DNA of 35,854 bases, from assembly GCA_947629485.1 (NCBI GenBank), contig CANRDX010000016.1, positions 1-35,854 on the forward strand, given 5' to 3'. The translations under genes were made by a program, and so were the position numbers. The first letter of the stretch is position 1, and the number at the start of each line of letters is the position of its first letter. The stretch comes from an uncultured Clostridia bacterium. Lineage in GTDB: Bacteria > Bacillota > Clostridia > Christensenellales > Borkfalkiaceae. The notes below the pieces were generated by a model that was not told where the DNA came from, did not search any database, and saw only the letters and a list, made by a program, of their open reading frames with translations. This document shows positions 8,522 to 16,380 of this stretch, in pieces.

Positions 8522-9538
8522 TCACACCGCGGCGGCGAGTTTTTTCTTGCTTTTGAGGTTGGCTTCCAGCTCTTCGCACGCCTCTTGCAATTCCGCTTCC
8601 GTCTCGGAAACGTCCACGCCGTCGAGAATGTTCTGCAAGCGGTATTCCTTGTTCAAATAGCGAATGGTCTGATATCCGATGACCGTCGTCAGCGTGCCGT
8701 TGACAAGCCCCTGCACGGAGGAGTCCACGATCGCCGAGATCGCGTTGCCGAGCAGGGGAATGCCCTTCACGACGTTGCCCATCGTCTTGGCGACGGAGCT
8801 GCCGATATTCACGCCGCCCAGCCCGTAGGCGATGAGCGCGTTCTGCAACACGACGGCGAAGATGCGCGCGAGGCGGGCGTCCGAGGGGCGGAAGCCGTAG
8901 AGGAAAACGATATCCTTGATGAGTTGAAGATTGAGAAAGACGACGAGCACAGCGTCAAGCTTTTCCGATTGGGAGATCGCCGAAAACGCCGCGGATTTGA
9001 GCGAGCTGCGGGCGATGAGCGACCGTGCGGATTTCTTCACCGAACCCTTGTAAAGCTCGGTGAGGCAGGATTTGATCTTCTGCTCGTCGTCCGTCTTGAC
9101 GGCGATGGCGAGCCTGCCCACGACTTCGGAATCGTACCAACCCACACCGTCCACTTTGGCGGTGACGTCGATGATCTTATCGGCGATCTCTCTGCGCAGT
9201 TTGCGGTTGTGCCGCTGCGCCTTGCGCGCGGTGAAGGCGTTCACGTTGGTCTCGAACGACCCCAGCCGCATGATCTTCACGAGGGGAACGACGTAGACGC
9301 AGAGAAAGACGATGAGGCACACGGCGCCCACGGCATACCCCGCGTATTTGTTGACGTCGTACACTCTCAGCGCGATGAGCGCGAGCACAACGAGCAGAAA
9401 TACGCCCACGATCGCCGCGAGAAAGCGCAGCGCGAACTTTGCGCCGCGCACATTCTGCCGCCGCACATATTTCTGTTCGTATTCATAGATCGTCATCTTT
9501 GTTTCGGGCGAGCCGCCCTCGTTTGAACGCTTCTTCAT
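8522..9538 (-). CDS. DUF697-type integral membrane protein
   Basis: The protein has 338 residues. Two close transmembrane helices (about 37-60 and 66-90) are followed by a basic cytoplasmic stretch and a C-terminal region (about 190-310) that resembles the DUF697 domain, with a conserved-looking LNLQLIKDIVFLYGF segment and Gly-rich hydrophobic segments. DUF697 proteins occur alone or fused to GTPases and their function is not known. The start at 9538 is supported by GAGGAA a few bases upstream. It is the second gene of a two-gene unit, 18 nt after the zinc-ribbon gene, and ends at the shared bidirectional terminator. The family call is from pattern recognition only. Confidence 0.65.
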   Translation of the reverse strand: MKKRSNEGGSPETKMTIYEYEQKYVRRQNVRGAKFALRFLAAIVGVFLLVVLALIALRVYDVNKYAGYAVGAVCLIVFLCVYVVPLVKIMRLGSFETNVNAFTARKAQRHNRKLRREIADKIIDVTAKVDGVGWYDSEVVGRLAIAVKTDDEQKIKSCLTELYKGSVKKSARSLIARSSLKSAAFSAISQSEKLDAVLVVFLNLQLIKDIVFLYGFRPSDARLARIFAVVLQNALIAYGLGGVNIGSSVAKTMGNVVKGIPLLGNAISAIVDSSVQGLVNGTLTTVIGYQTIRYLNKEYRLQNILDGVDVSETEAELQEACEELEANLKSKKKLAAAV

Positions 9539-9556
9539 AGTTCCTCTTTTTTCGGG

Positions 9557-9805
9557 TTATTTTCTGAACACGATGATGCACACGATGATCGCGATCGCGA
9601 CGACCGCGCCGATCGTATAGGTGAACATGCGGATCTTTTTGATCTTCTTATCGCTCAACGGCTGATAGCCCTTCGGCACGAGCGCGCCGCCGCAGTGCGG
9701 GCACTTCGTCATATGGTCGAGCACGGGTCTTTGGCAGTGCGGACAAGCGAGGGTGTGCTTTTCGAGGTCGCGCTGTCTGTCCTCTTTGAGCGTCGTCTGT
9801 TTCAT
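9557..9805 (-). CDS. Small zinc-ribbon membrane protein
   Basis: The protein has 82 residues. Two CPHC knuckles (about residues 21-24 and 35-38) form a zinc ribbon, and one transmembrane helix lies near the C terminus (about 60-79). Proteins of this kind are common in Clostridia and usually have no assigned role. The -10 box of its promoter lies only 6 nt from the ATG and no ribosome site is visible, so the transcript probably starts at or next to the start codon (leaderless). No alternative in-frame ATG, GTG or TTG with a ribosome site lies before the first CPHC. It is the first gene of a unit with the DUF697 protein. Confidence 0.75.
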   Translation of the reverse strand: MKQTTLKEDRQRDLEKHTLACPHCQRPVLDHMTKCPHCGGALVPKGYQPLSDKKIKKIRMFTYTIGAVVAIAIIVCIIVFRK

Positions 9806-9811
9806 GGATCT

Positions 9812-9840
9812 ATTATATCACGAACTCTGCCGCATTTCAA
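9812..9840 (-). promoter_or_regulatory. Promoter of the zinc-ribbon/DUF697 unit, predicted leaderless
   Basis: On the minus strand, TTGAAA (9840-9835), a 17-nt spacer and TATAAT (9817-9812). The expected start point is 9805-9806, which coincides with the A of the ATG at 9805. Confidence 0.8.
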
Positions 9841-9978
9841 CGGTTTTCGGGAAAACGGAAAAATTTCCCGCGCGGAAAGGGATCGCCCCAAAAGCGGCGC
9901 GCCGCCCAATTCTGCGGGCAAATTGCCCTGCCGACGTAATTTTTCGTGTTTTTTCTTCCGAAAACCGCCTTGAAAGGC

Positions 9979-10007
9979 TTGTCTTTTTCCATGATATGGT
10001 GTATAAT
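9979..10007 (+). promoter_or_regulatory. Promoter of ppdK
   Basis: TTGTCT at 9979-9984, a 17-nt spacer and TATAAT at 10002-10007, giving a leader of about 35 nt. It diverges from the zinc-ribbon promoter; the roughly 140 bp between the two show no other recognised element. Confidence 0.7.
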
Positions 10008-10048
10008 CGCTCTTGACAAAAAACACAATCATCAGGAGGAATCAGTTC

Positions 10049-12694
10049 ATGGCAAAAAAGTATTGTTACCTGTTCACCGAAGGGAACGCGAACATGCGCG
10101 AACTTCTCGGCGGCAAGGGCGCAAACCTCGCGGAGATGACCAACATCGGTCTCCCCGTCCCGCAGGGCTTTACCATTTCGACGGAGGCTTGCACACAGTA
10201 CTATGAGGACGGCAGGCAGATCAATCCCGAAATTCAAGCCGAAATCATGGAATATATCGATAAGATGGAGCACATCACCGGCAAGAAGTTCGGCGATCTC
10301 GAAAATCCTCTGCTCGTCTCCGTCCGTTCGGGCGCGCGCGCTTCCATGCCCGGCATGATGGATACCATTCTCAACCTCGGCTTGAACGAACAAGTCGTCG
10401 AGGTTCTCGCGAAGAAATCGGGCAATCCCCGCTGGGCGTGGGATTGTTACAGAAGGTTCATTCAGATGTTCTCCGACGTCGTCATGGAGGTGGGCAAGAA
10501 GTATTTCGAGAAGCTCATCGACGAGATGAAGGAGAAGAAGGGCGTGAAGCAGGACGTCGAACTCAACGCCAACGATCTCAAAACGCTCGCCAACCAGTTC
10601 AAAGACGAATATAAATCGAAGATCGGCAAGGATTTCCCCTCCGATCCCAAAGAACAGCTCTTCGAGGCGATCAAGGCGGTGTTCCGCTCGTGGGATAACC
10701 CCCGCGCAAACATCTACCGTATGGATCACGATATCCCTTACAGCTGGGGCACCGCGGTCAACGTGCAGATGATGGCGTTCGGCAACATGGGCGACAACTG
10801 CGGCACGGGCGTTGCGTTCACGCGCAATCCCGCAACGGGCGAGAAGGGGCTTATGGGCGAATTTCTCACCAACGCGCAGGGCGAAGACGTCGTTGCGGGC
10901 GTCCGCACCCCCATGCCCATCGCGAAGATGGCGGAGGTGTTCCCCAAAGTATATGCGCAGTTCCAAGACGTCTGCAAGATCCTCGAATCGCACTACCGCG
11001 ATATGCAGGATATGGAGTTCACCGTGGAGAACGAGAAGCTCTACATGCTCCAAACCCGCAACGGCAAGCGCACGGCTGCCGCGGCGATCAAGATCGCATG
11101 CGACCTCATCGACGAGGGCATGATCAGCGAGAAAGAAGCGCTCATGCAGATCGACGCGAAGTCCCTCGACATGCTCCTTCACCCGCAGTTCGACCCGAAG
11201 GCTTTGAAGGCAGCCGATAAGAGCAACATCGTCGGAAGGGGCATTGCGGCTTCTCCCGGCGCGGCGGCGGGCACCATCGTATTCACCGCCGAAGACGCCG
11301 TCGTCGAAGGCAAGAAGGGCAACAAAGTCGTTCTCGTCCGCCTCGAAACGTCGCCCGAGGACATCGAAGGCATGAAATATGCGCAGGGCATCCTCACGGT
11401 GCGCGGCGGGCAGACCTCGCACGCGGCGGTCGTCGCCCGCGGCATGGGTACGTGCTGCGTCTCCGGTTGCGGCGACATCAAGATGGACGAAGAGAACAAG
11501 TGCTTCACGCTTGCGGGCAAGCTCTTCAAGGAGGGCGACGTGCTCTCCCTCGACGGCTCCACGGGCAACATCTACGATGTGCTCATTCCCACCGTTCCCG
11601 CCGATCCGGGCAGCGGATATTTCGGCAGGATCATGGATCTTGCGGATAAATACAAGGCGCTCGGCGTGCGCACCAACGCGGATACGCCCAAAGACGCCAA
11701 GCAAGCGGCTTCGTTCGGCGCGCAGGGCATCGGCCTTTGCCGCACCGAGCACATGTTCTTCGATCCCGCGAGGATCGGCGCCTTCCGCGAAATGATCTGC
11801 GCGGATACCGTCGAGGAGCGCGTGAAGGCGCTCAACAAGATCGAGCCGATGCAGCAGGCGGACTTCGAGGGTCTCTTCGAGGCGCTCGGCGGCCAGCCCG
11901 TCACCATCCGCTTCCTCGATCCGCCCCTCCACGAGTTCGTTCCCACCGAGGAAGAGGACATCAAAGCGCTCGCAAAGGCGCAGAAGAAGTCCGTCGCCGA
12001 GATCAAGCAGATCATCTCCGATCTCCACGAGTTCAACCCCATGATGGGGCACCGCGGCTGCCGTCTCTGCGTCACCTATCCCGAGATCGCCGTCATGCAG
12101 ACGAGGGCCGTCATGAAGGCAGCCATCGCCGTCGCAAGGCGCCATAAGGATTGGAAGATCGTCCCCGAGATCATGATCCCGCTCACGGGCGAAGTGAAGG
12201 AATACAAGTTCGTCAAAGATATCGTCGTAAAGACGGCGGAAGAGGTCATCAAGTCCAAGCACAAGAAGATCAAGTACGAAGTGGGTACCATGATCGAGAT
12301 CCCCCGTGCGGCTCTGACGGCAGACGCCATCGCGAAGGAAGCGGATTTCTTCTGCTTCGGCACGAACGACCTCACGCAGATGACGTTCGGGTTCTCCCGC
12401 GACGACGCAGGCAAGTTCCTTCCCGCATATTATGCAAACAAGATCTACGAGAGCGACCCGTTCGCAAGATTGGATACGACGGGCGTCGGCCAGCTCATGG
12501 AGATGGCTGTGAAGAAGGGCAAGAAAGCGAACAGAAAACTGCACACCGGCATTTGCGGCGAGCACGGCGGCGATCCTTCGTCCATCGAGTTCTGCCACAA
12601 CATCGGGCTTTCCTATGTCTCCTGCTCGCCCTTCCGCGTCCCGATCGCTCGCCTCGCGGCCGCGCAAGCGAATATTAAAAATCCGAGAAAGTAA
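10049..12694 (+). CDS. ppdK: Pyruvate, phosphate dikinase
   Basis: PPDK interconverts pyruvate + ATP + Pi and PEP + AMP + PPi in the cytosol. In anaerobes it often works in the glycolytic direction with PPi. The protein has 881 residues, close to the roughly 874 of the clostridial enzyme. It contains the N-terminal ATP-grasp region (about 1-340, with GGKGANL near residue 22), the swivelling phosphohistidine domain with GGQTSHAAVVARG (catalytic His458) and the PEP/pyruvate TIM barrel ending in GICGEHGGDP with the conserved Cys836. The ATG at 10049 was chosen because AGGAGGA lies 8 nt upstream; a TTG frame opening at 10013 would start within the transcription start region. The gene has its own promoter. 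Its 3' end is unusual: two 205-bp repeat units, each ending with another copy of the C-terminal codons, separate the stop codon from the likely native terminator. Confidence 0.96.
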   Translation: MAKKYCYLFTEGNANMRELLGGKGANLAEMTNIGLPVPQGFTISTEACTQYYEDGRQINPEIQAEIMEYIDKMEHITGKKFGDLENPLLVSVRSGARASMPGMMDTILNLGLNEQVVEVLAKKSGNPRWAWDCYRRFIQMFSDVVMEVGKKYFEKLIDEMKEKKGVKQDVELNANDLKTLANQFKDEYKSKIGKDFPSDPKEQLFEAIKAVFRSWDNPRANIYRMDHDIPYSWGTAVNVQMMAFGNMGDNCGTGVAFTRNPATGEKGLMGEFLTNAQGEDVVAGVRTPMPIAKMAEVFPKVYAQFQDVCKILESHYRDMQDMEFTVENEKLYMLQTRNGKRTAAAAIKIACDLIDEGMISEKEALMQIDAKSLDMLLHPQFDPKALKAADKSNIVGRGIAASPGAAAGTIVFTAEDAVVEGKKGNKVVLVRLETSPEDIEGMKYAQGILTVRGGQTSHAAVVARGMGTCCVSGCGDIKMDEENKCFTLAGKLFKEGDVLSLDGSTGNIYDVLIPTVPADPGSGYFGRIMDLADKYKALGVRTNADTPKDAKQAASFGAQGIGLCRTEHMFFDPARIGAFREMICADTVEERVKALNKIEPMQQADFEGLFEALGGQPVTIRFLDPPLHEFVPTEEEDIKALAKAQKKSVAEIKQIISDLHEFNPMMGHRGCRLCVTYPEIAVMQTRAVMKAAIAVARRHKDWKIVPEIMIPLTGEVKEYKFVKDIVVKTAEEVIKSKHKKIKYEVGTMIEIPRAALTADAIAKEADFFCFGTNDLTQMTFGFSRDDAGKFLPAYYANKIYESDPFARLDTTGVGQLMEMAVKKGKKANRKLHTGICGEHGGDPSSIEFCHNIGLSYVSCSPFRVPIARLAAAQANIKNPRK

Positions 12695-13077
12695 GTTCAC
12701 AAATTTTTCCTGTCGGAAAAATTTCGTGAGGGGTCAAGACGCCGACTTCATTCGGCGTCGTCGCCCGCAGGCGCTCTGCCTTGTCCAAACAACAAGCCGC
12801 AGGGGTGCGGCAAATTGAGTCCCGCAGCGAAGAAGCGTGGTTCTTCTCGCGGAAAAATTGATTGCGGCACAGGCGAATATTAAAAATCCGAGAAAGTAAG
12901 TTCACAAATTTTTCCTGTCGGAAAAATTTCGTGAGGGGTCAAGACGCCGACTTCATTCGGCGTCGTCGCCCGCAGGCGCTCTGCCTTGTCCAAACAACAA
13001 GCCGCAGGGGTGCGGCAAATTGAGTCCCGCAGCGAAGAAGCGTGGTTCTTCTCGCGGAAAAATTGATTGCGGCACAG
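12668..13077 (+). repeat. Two identical 205-bp tandem units joined to the ppdK 3' end
   Basis: Unit 1 (12668-12872) and unit 2 (12873-13077) read as identical over all 205 bases. Each starts with the last codons of ppdK (A-N-I-K-N-P-R-K-stop), continues with about 172 nt of non-coding, hairpin-rich DNA, and ends with sequence that would encode EKLIAAQ, the counterpart of ARLAAAQ in PPDK. A further partial copy of the gene end follows at 13078-13104 with three A-to-G changes. Hairpins in unit 1 are 12698-12728 (10-bp stem plus CAC/GTG), 12738-12759 (8-bp stem), 12797-12810 (5-bp stem) and 12822-12852 (interrupted stem). No plausible ORF or recombinase is inside. See findings for the att-site interpretation. 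Confidence 0.9.
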
Positions 13078-13104
13078 GCGGATATTAAAAGTCCGAGGAA
13101 GTAA
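13078..13104 (+). pseudogene. Third, diverged copy of the ppdK C-terminal codons (likely ancestral gene end)
   Basis: This reads A-D-I-K-S-P-R-K-stop in the same sense as PPDK and differs from copies 1 and 2 at three positions. It sits 24 nt before a strong terminator, as expected for the original end of the ppdK transcript. It is not attached to the rest of the gene. Confidence 0.7.
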
Positions 13105-13127
13105 GCATTAAACGGAAAAGCAAAACG

Positions 13128-13156
13128 GCGGCGCCCCGCAGGGCGCCGCTTTTTTT
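13128..13156 (+). terminator. Intrinsic terminator, probably the native one of ppdK
   Basis: A 9-bp GC-only stem (13128-13136 with 13141-13149) closes on a CGCA loop and is followed by TTTTTTT. It is 434 nt after the ppdK stop in the present arrangement but only 24 nt after the third copy of the gene end. Confidence 0.9.
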
Positions 13157-13210
13157 GTGGGAAGATTTTTCCGAAGGGGAAGGATCTCACGCATTTTTTC
13201 CGAAATCCTC

Positions 13211-13239
13211 TTGCCAAACGGGAGGATTTATATTACAAT
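13211..13239 (+). promoter_or_regulatory. Promoter of the trmL operon, predicted leaderless
   Basis: TTGCCA at 13211-13216, a 17-nt spacer and TACAAT at 13234-13239. The expected start point, 13245-13246, coincides with the ATG at 13246. An AAGGA lies just before the ATG but is too close to work as a ribosome site and would be outside the transcript. Confidence 0.7.
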
Positions 13240-13245
13240 AAGGAC

Positions 13246-13725
13246 ATGCTTCATGTCGTTCTTGTCGAGCCTGAGATCCCGCAGAATGCGGGCAACATTG
13301 CGCGGACGTGCGCGGCAACGGGGTGCGTTCTGCACCTCGTGCGCCCGTTGGGGTTCGAGATCTCCGATAAATATCTCAAACGCGCGGGGCTGGATTATTG
13401 GAAATATGCGGACGTCCGCCTCTACGACAGTATCGCCGAGGTCTTTTCGGCGCTCACGGGCGCGGCGTTCTTTTTCTTTACGACGAAGGCGGGAAGGAGC
13501 TATACGGAAGCAAACTATCCCGAGGAGTGCGCGCTCGTGTTCGGAAAGGAGACGAAGGGGCTGGACGAAGAGCTTCTTCGGGCGCACCATGATCGCTGTG
13601 TGCGCATTCCGATGCGCGAAGGGCTGCGCTCCCTCAATCTCTCCAACTGCGTCGCGGTCGCCGTGTACGAGGCGTTCCGCCAAAACGGATTCAAGGGGCT
13701 GTCCTCTGCGGGGAGATTCGTATGA
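13246..13725 (+). CDS. trmL: tRNA (cytidine(34)-2'-O)-methyltransferase TrmL
   Basis: TrmL is a SPOUT-fold enzyme that uses S-adenosylmethionine to methylate the 2'-O of the wobble nucleotide in certain leucine tRNAs. The protein has 159 residues, the usual length. Family signatures are the N-terminal VLVEPEIPQNAGNIART, LVFGKETKGL (about 97-106) and the C-terminal knot region RIPMREGLRSLNLSNCVAVAVYE. The N terminus aligns with family members at this ATG, so the start is firm although there is no normal ribosome site. It opens an operon whose next gene overlaps by four bases (ATGA). Confidence 0.93.
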   Translation: MLHVVLVEPEIPQNAGNIARTCAATGCVLHLVRPLGFEISDKYLKRAGLDYWKYADVRLYDSIAEVFSALTGAAFFFFTTKAGRSYTEANYPEECALVFGKETKGLDEELLRAHHDRCVRIPMREGLRSLNLSNCVAVAVYEAFRQNGFKGLSSAGRFV

Positions 13726-14801
13726 GCCGCGCGAAAAAATTTGCGAAAGGGGCGATCCTTTTCGCGTTTGCCGCGCTCTTCGTCTTTCTGCTCTTCGTGC
13801 CGCTTCCGCAGACCGTCGGCGCCGCGGCAGAGGAGGAGGACGTCGTCTGGCAGGACGGAACGCGGGAAACGCTCTCTTACTCTGAGGCGTTCTCCATGCT
13901 TGCGGGCGCTGAAGGGGGCGACGTATTGCTCGAATCGGAGGGGCGCACGGGGCGCGTCGCGCAGGGCGAGGCATTCGCCGCCGTGAACGCTGCGCTCTCG
14001 GACGGCGAACTTGCCATGCTCCTCATTGTCGGATCCTCGTCGTTCTCCCGTCTCGGGCGCGCTGCGCTCTTCCTCGAACACGGTTCGACGGTGTATTATG
14101 CGGGCGAAGCCTTCCGCTACACGGGCTCGCGCGTGGAACGGTCCGCGTCGGAGGCGGCAAGGCGCGTCGTTCTCTCGGATGGGAGCCTACCCGCGGGATA
14201 TCTCGCCTCCGTCGGGGCAAGCGAGCTTGTCCTCACCGCGGCGGCGGAATTTTCGGCGGCGGATCTTGTCGGAAGCCGCGTGACTTCGGCGCGCGCCGTT
14301 CTGCCCTATCTTGCGGAAGGGGAGGCGGTCTATCTTCGCACTGCGGGCGGGACGAGGCTTCTCGCCGCGCTCCCTCTTCTCACTTCGCTTGAAGTCGCGC
14401 CCTGCGCCTATGCAGACCGCGGCGCGCTCGTCCCCTGCGGCAGTTTGGTCTCCCTCACTCTTCCCTTTGCGGGAAGCGCGCTCCATTTTGGGAGCGAGAC
14501 GGAGGGCATGTTCGCGTGGCTGTTCCTCACGAAGAGCTACGATGTCCCCGAAACGCTCAAATCGGTAAAGATCACGGGCGGCTCGCTCATTGCACACTGT
14601 TTCTACGCCTGCCCCGATATCGAAGAGATCGACGTCTGCGGGTTGGATCCCGCGCAGATCTCGCCGCTTGCGTTCCGCGACGCTTTGGGGCTTCTCACGC
14701 TGCATACGCCGCGCGCCGACGTCGTTCTTCCCGCGGAGGGATTCGAGAGCCATATCGCGCCCTGCGGCTGTACGGTATATACGAGACGAGGTAAATCATG
14801 A
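13722..14801 (+). CDS. Exported protein of unknown function with weak leucine-rich-repeat-like C terminus
   Basis: The protein has 359 residues and is not recognised as a known family. It has a signal peptide or anchor (about 10-35, ending in VGAAAEEE), so it is secreted or surface-held. The middle is Ala/Leu/Val-rich. Residues about 255-330 (PETLKSVKITGG, then FYACPDIEEIDVCG) resemble degenerate BspA-type LRR_5 repeats, often found in surface proteins of gut Clostridia. It overlaps trmL by ATGA and is overlapped in the same way by the cardiolipin synthase gene, so the three are translationally coupled. A role at the envelope is suggested only by the signal and the neighbour. Confidence 0.75.
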   Translation: MSRAKKFAKGAILFAFAALFVFLLFVPLPQTVGAAAEEEDVVWQDGTRETLSYSEAFSMLAGAEGGDVLLESEGRTGRVAQGEAFAAVNAALSDGELAMLLIVGSSSFSRLGRAALFLEHGSTVYYAGEAFRYTGSRVERSASEAARRVVLSDGSLPAGYLASVGASELVLTAAAEFSAADLVGSRVTSARAVLPYLAEGEAVYLRTAGGTRLLAALPLLTSLEVAPCAYADRGALVPCGSLVSLTLPFAGSALHFGSETEGMFAWLFLTKSYDVPETLKSVKITGGSLIAHCFYACPDIEEIDVCGLDPAQISPLAFRDALGLLTLHTPRADVVLPAEGFESHIAPCGCTVYTRRGKS

Positions 14802-16375
14802 GGTTATTGAAACGTCTTTTCAGCAGATTTTTCATCGTGGCGTTCACGATCGTTCTGATGGTCGCGCTCATTTGGGCGGCGATCACTTTGGCGATCCTCA
14901 TCACCTATCATCTCGTTGCCGAATACGCGCCCGAAGCCGCGCCCTACTTTGAAGCGGGAGCCGCGCTGCTCGCCTATATTTTAGCGGCGATCTCCGTTTT
15001 GCACGTCGCCAACCGCGACATGGTACCCGAGACGAAGATCCCGTGGATCATTTGCATCGTCATTCTCAACATCTACGGCGCCGTCGTCTACATTATGTTT
15101 TCCTCCAACCGCCCCTCGCGCAAGAAGCGCGAATTCTATCACACCGTCGATCGGAACGTCGCGCGGCACGAGGGCAGGAAGTTCTCCGCGGAGCAGTTGC
15201 ACGAGAGAATGGGCAGGTGGGCGCAGGTGAGCGAAGCGCTCTGTACCGTCACGCCGTCCGCCACTGTGCACGGCGGCACCAAGACGGAATACTTCCCCTC
15301 GGGCGAAGCCTTTTTCGAACGTCTGCTCGGCGATCTGGAACGCGCGGAGAAGTACATCTTCCTCGAATATTTCATCATCGAACGGGGGAAGATGTGGAAT
15401 TCCATTCTCGAAGTGCTCGAACGCAAGATCGCCGAGGGCGTGGAGGTCCGCGTCATGTACGACGACTTCGGCTGCATGGGGAAGATCCACTTGAACTATC
15501 ACCGCACGCTCAAAAAAAAGGGGATCCTCTGCAAGAAGTTCAACCCGTTCGTGCCCGTGCTCTCCAACGTTCACAACAACCGCGATCACAGAAAGATCAC
15601 CGTGATCGACGGCAAAGTGGGATATACGGGCGGGCTGAATCTCGCCGACGAATACATCAACGAAGTCCATCCCTTCGGGCATTGGAAGGATACCGCCGTA
15701 CGTCTCGAAGGAGAGGGCGTCAAGAGCCTGCTCTTCCTCTTTTTGCGGCTCTACGACTTGCAGGCAAAGACGACGGACGACGTTTCCCGCTATCTGCCCG
15801 ATAAAGAGGAGGACTTCGGCGAACAGGGCTATGTCCAGCCCTACGGCGACGGGCCGTTCCCCATCTATGCGCGGCATTTCAGCGAGGATATCTACATCAA
15901 TATCCTCAACGCCGCCCGCAAGTACGTGTATATCACGACGCCCTATCTTATCATCGACTATCGCATGCGCGAGGCGCTGGTGCTTGCCGCCCGCCGCGGG
16001 GTGGACGTGCGCATCGTCACGCCCCATATCCCCGATAAGAAGATCGCCTTTGCGCTCACGCGCTCCAACTATCTTGCGCTCATTCAGCGCGGCGTAAAAA
16101 TTTACGAGTATTCGCCCGGCTTTATCCACGCAAAGATGTTCCTTGCCGACGGCGCCGTCGCGACGGTGGGCACGGTCAATCTCGACTATCGCTCCTTCCT
16201 CTATCACTTCGAGGACGGCGTGTTGATGTATAAAACGGAGGCGGTGGACGCGATCGCGAAGGACTTTGAAGAGATCTTTGAGGCCTCTTCGTTGCAGACG
16301 GCGGAGGACGCCAAGCGCAGCGTCGTGTGGCGCTGGATCTGCGAGATCGCAAAATTGTTCGCACCGCTCTTTTAA
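14798..16375 (+). CDS. cls: Cardiolipin synthase (phospholipase D family)
   Basis: This enzyme condenses two phosphatidylglycerol molecules to cardiolipin and glycerol at the membrane. The protein has 525 residues: N-terminal transmembrane helices (about 12-38, 50-68 and 82-101) and two PLD domains. Both HKD motifs are intact: H264-x-K266-x(4)-D271, followed by GKVGYTGG, and H444-x-K446-x(4)-D451, followed by VGTVNLDYRS. These supply the two catalytic histidines. Length and layout match bacterial ClsA-type enzymes. The gene overlaps the preceding exported protein by ATGA. Confidence 0.93.
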   Translation: MRLLKRLFSRFFIVAFTIVLMVALIWAAITLAILITYHLVAEYAPEAAPYFEAGAALLAYILAAISVLHVANRDMVPETKIPWIICIVILNIYGAVVYIMFSSNRPSRKKREFYHTVDRNVARHEGRKFSAEQLHERMGRWAQVSEALCTVTPSATVHGGTKTEYFPSGEAFFERLLGDLERAEKYIFLEYFIIERGKMWNSILEVLERKIAEGVEVRVMYDDFGCMGKIHLNYHRTLKKKGILCKKFNPFVPVLSNVHNNRDHRKITVIDGKVGYTGGLNLADEYINEVHPFGHWKDTAVRLEGEGVKSLLFLFLRLYDLQAKTTDDVSRYLPDKEEDFGEQGYVQPYGDGPFPIYARHFSEDIYINILNAARKYVYITTPYLIIDYRMREALVLAARRGVDVRIVTPHIPDKKIAFALTRSNYLALIQRGVKIYEYSPGFIHAKMFLADGAVATVGTVNLDYRSFLYHFEDGVLMYKTEAVDAIAKDFEEIFEASSLQTAEDAKRSVVWRWICEIAKLFAPLF

Positions 16376-16380
16376 GGAAA

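Noticed and set aside
9818-12700. Antisense open frame of 960 codons opposite ppdK
   Set aside because: It is complementary to a certain PPDK gene and reads as Arg/Asp/Glu-rich nonsense.
12668-13104. Insertion sequence in the ppdK 3' region
   Set aside because: The units contain no transposase frame, no terminal inverted repeats at the unit ends and no short target duplication; the flanking repeat is the gene end itself.
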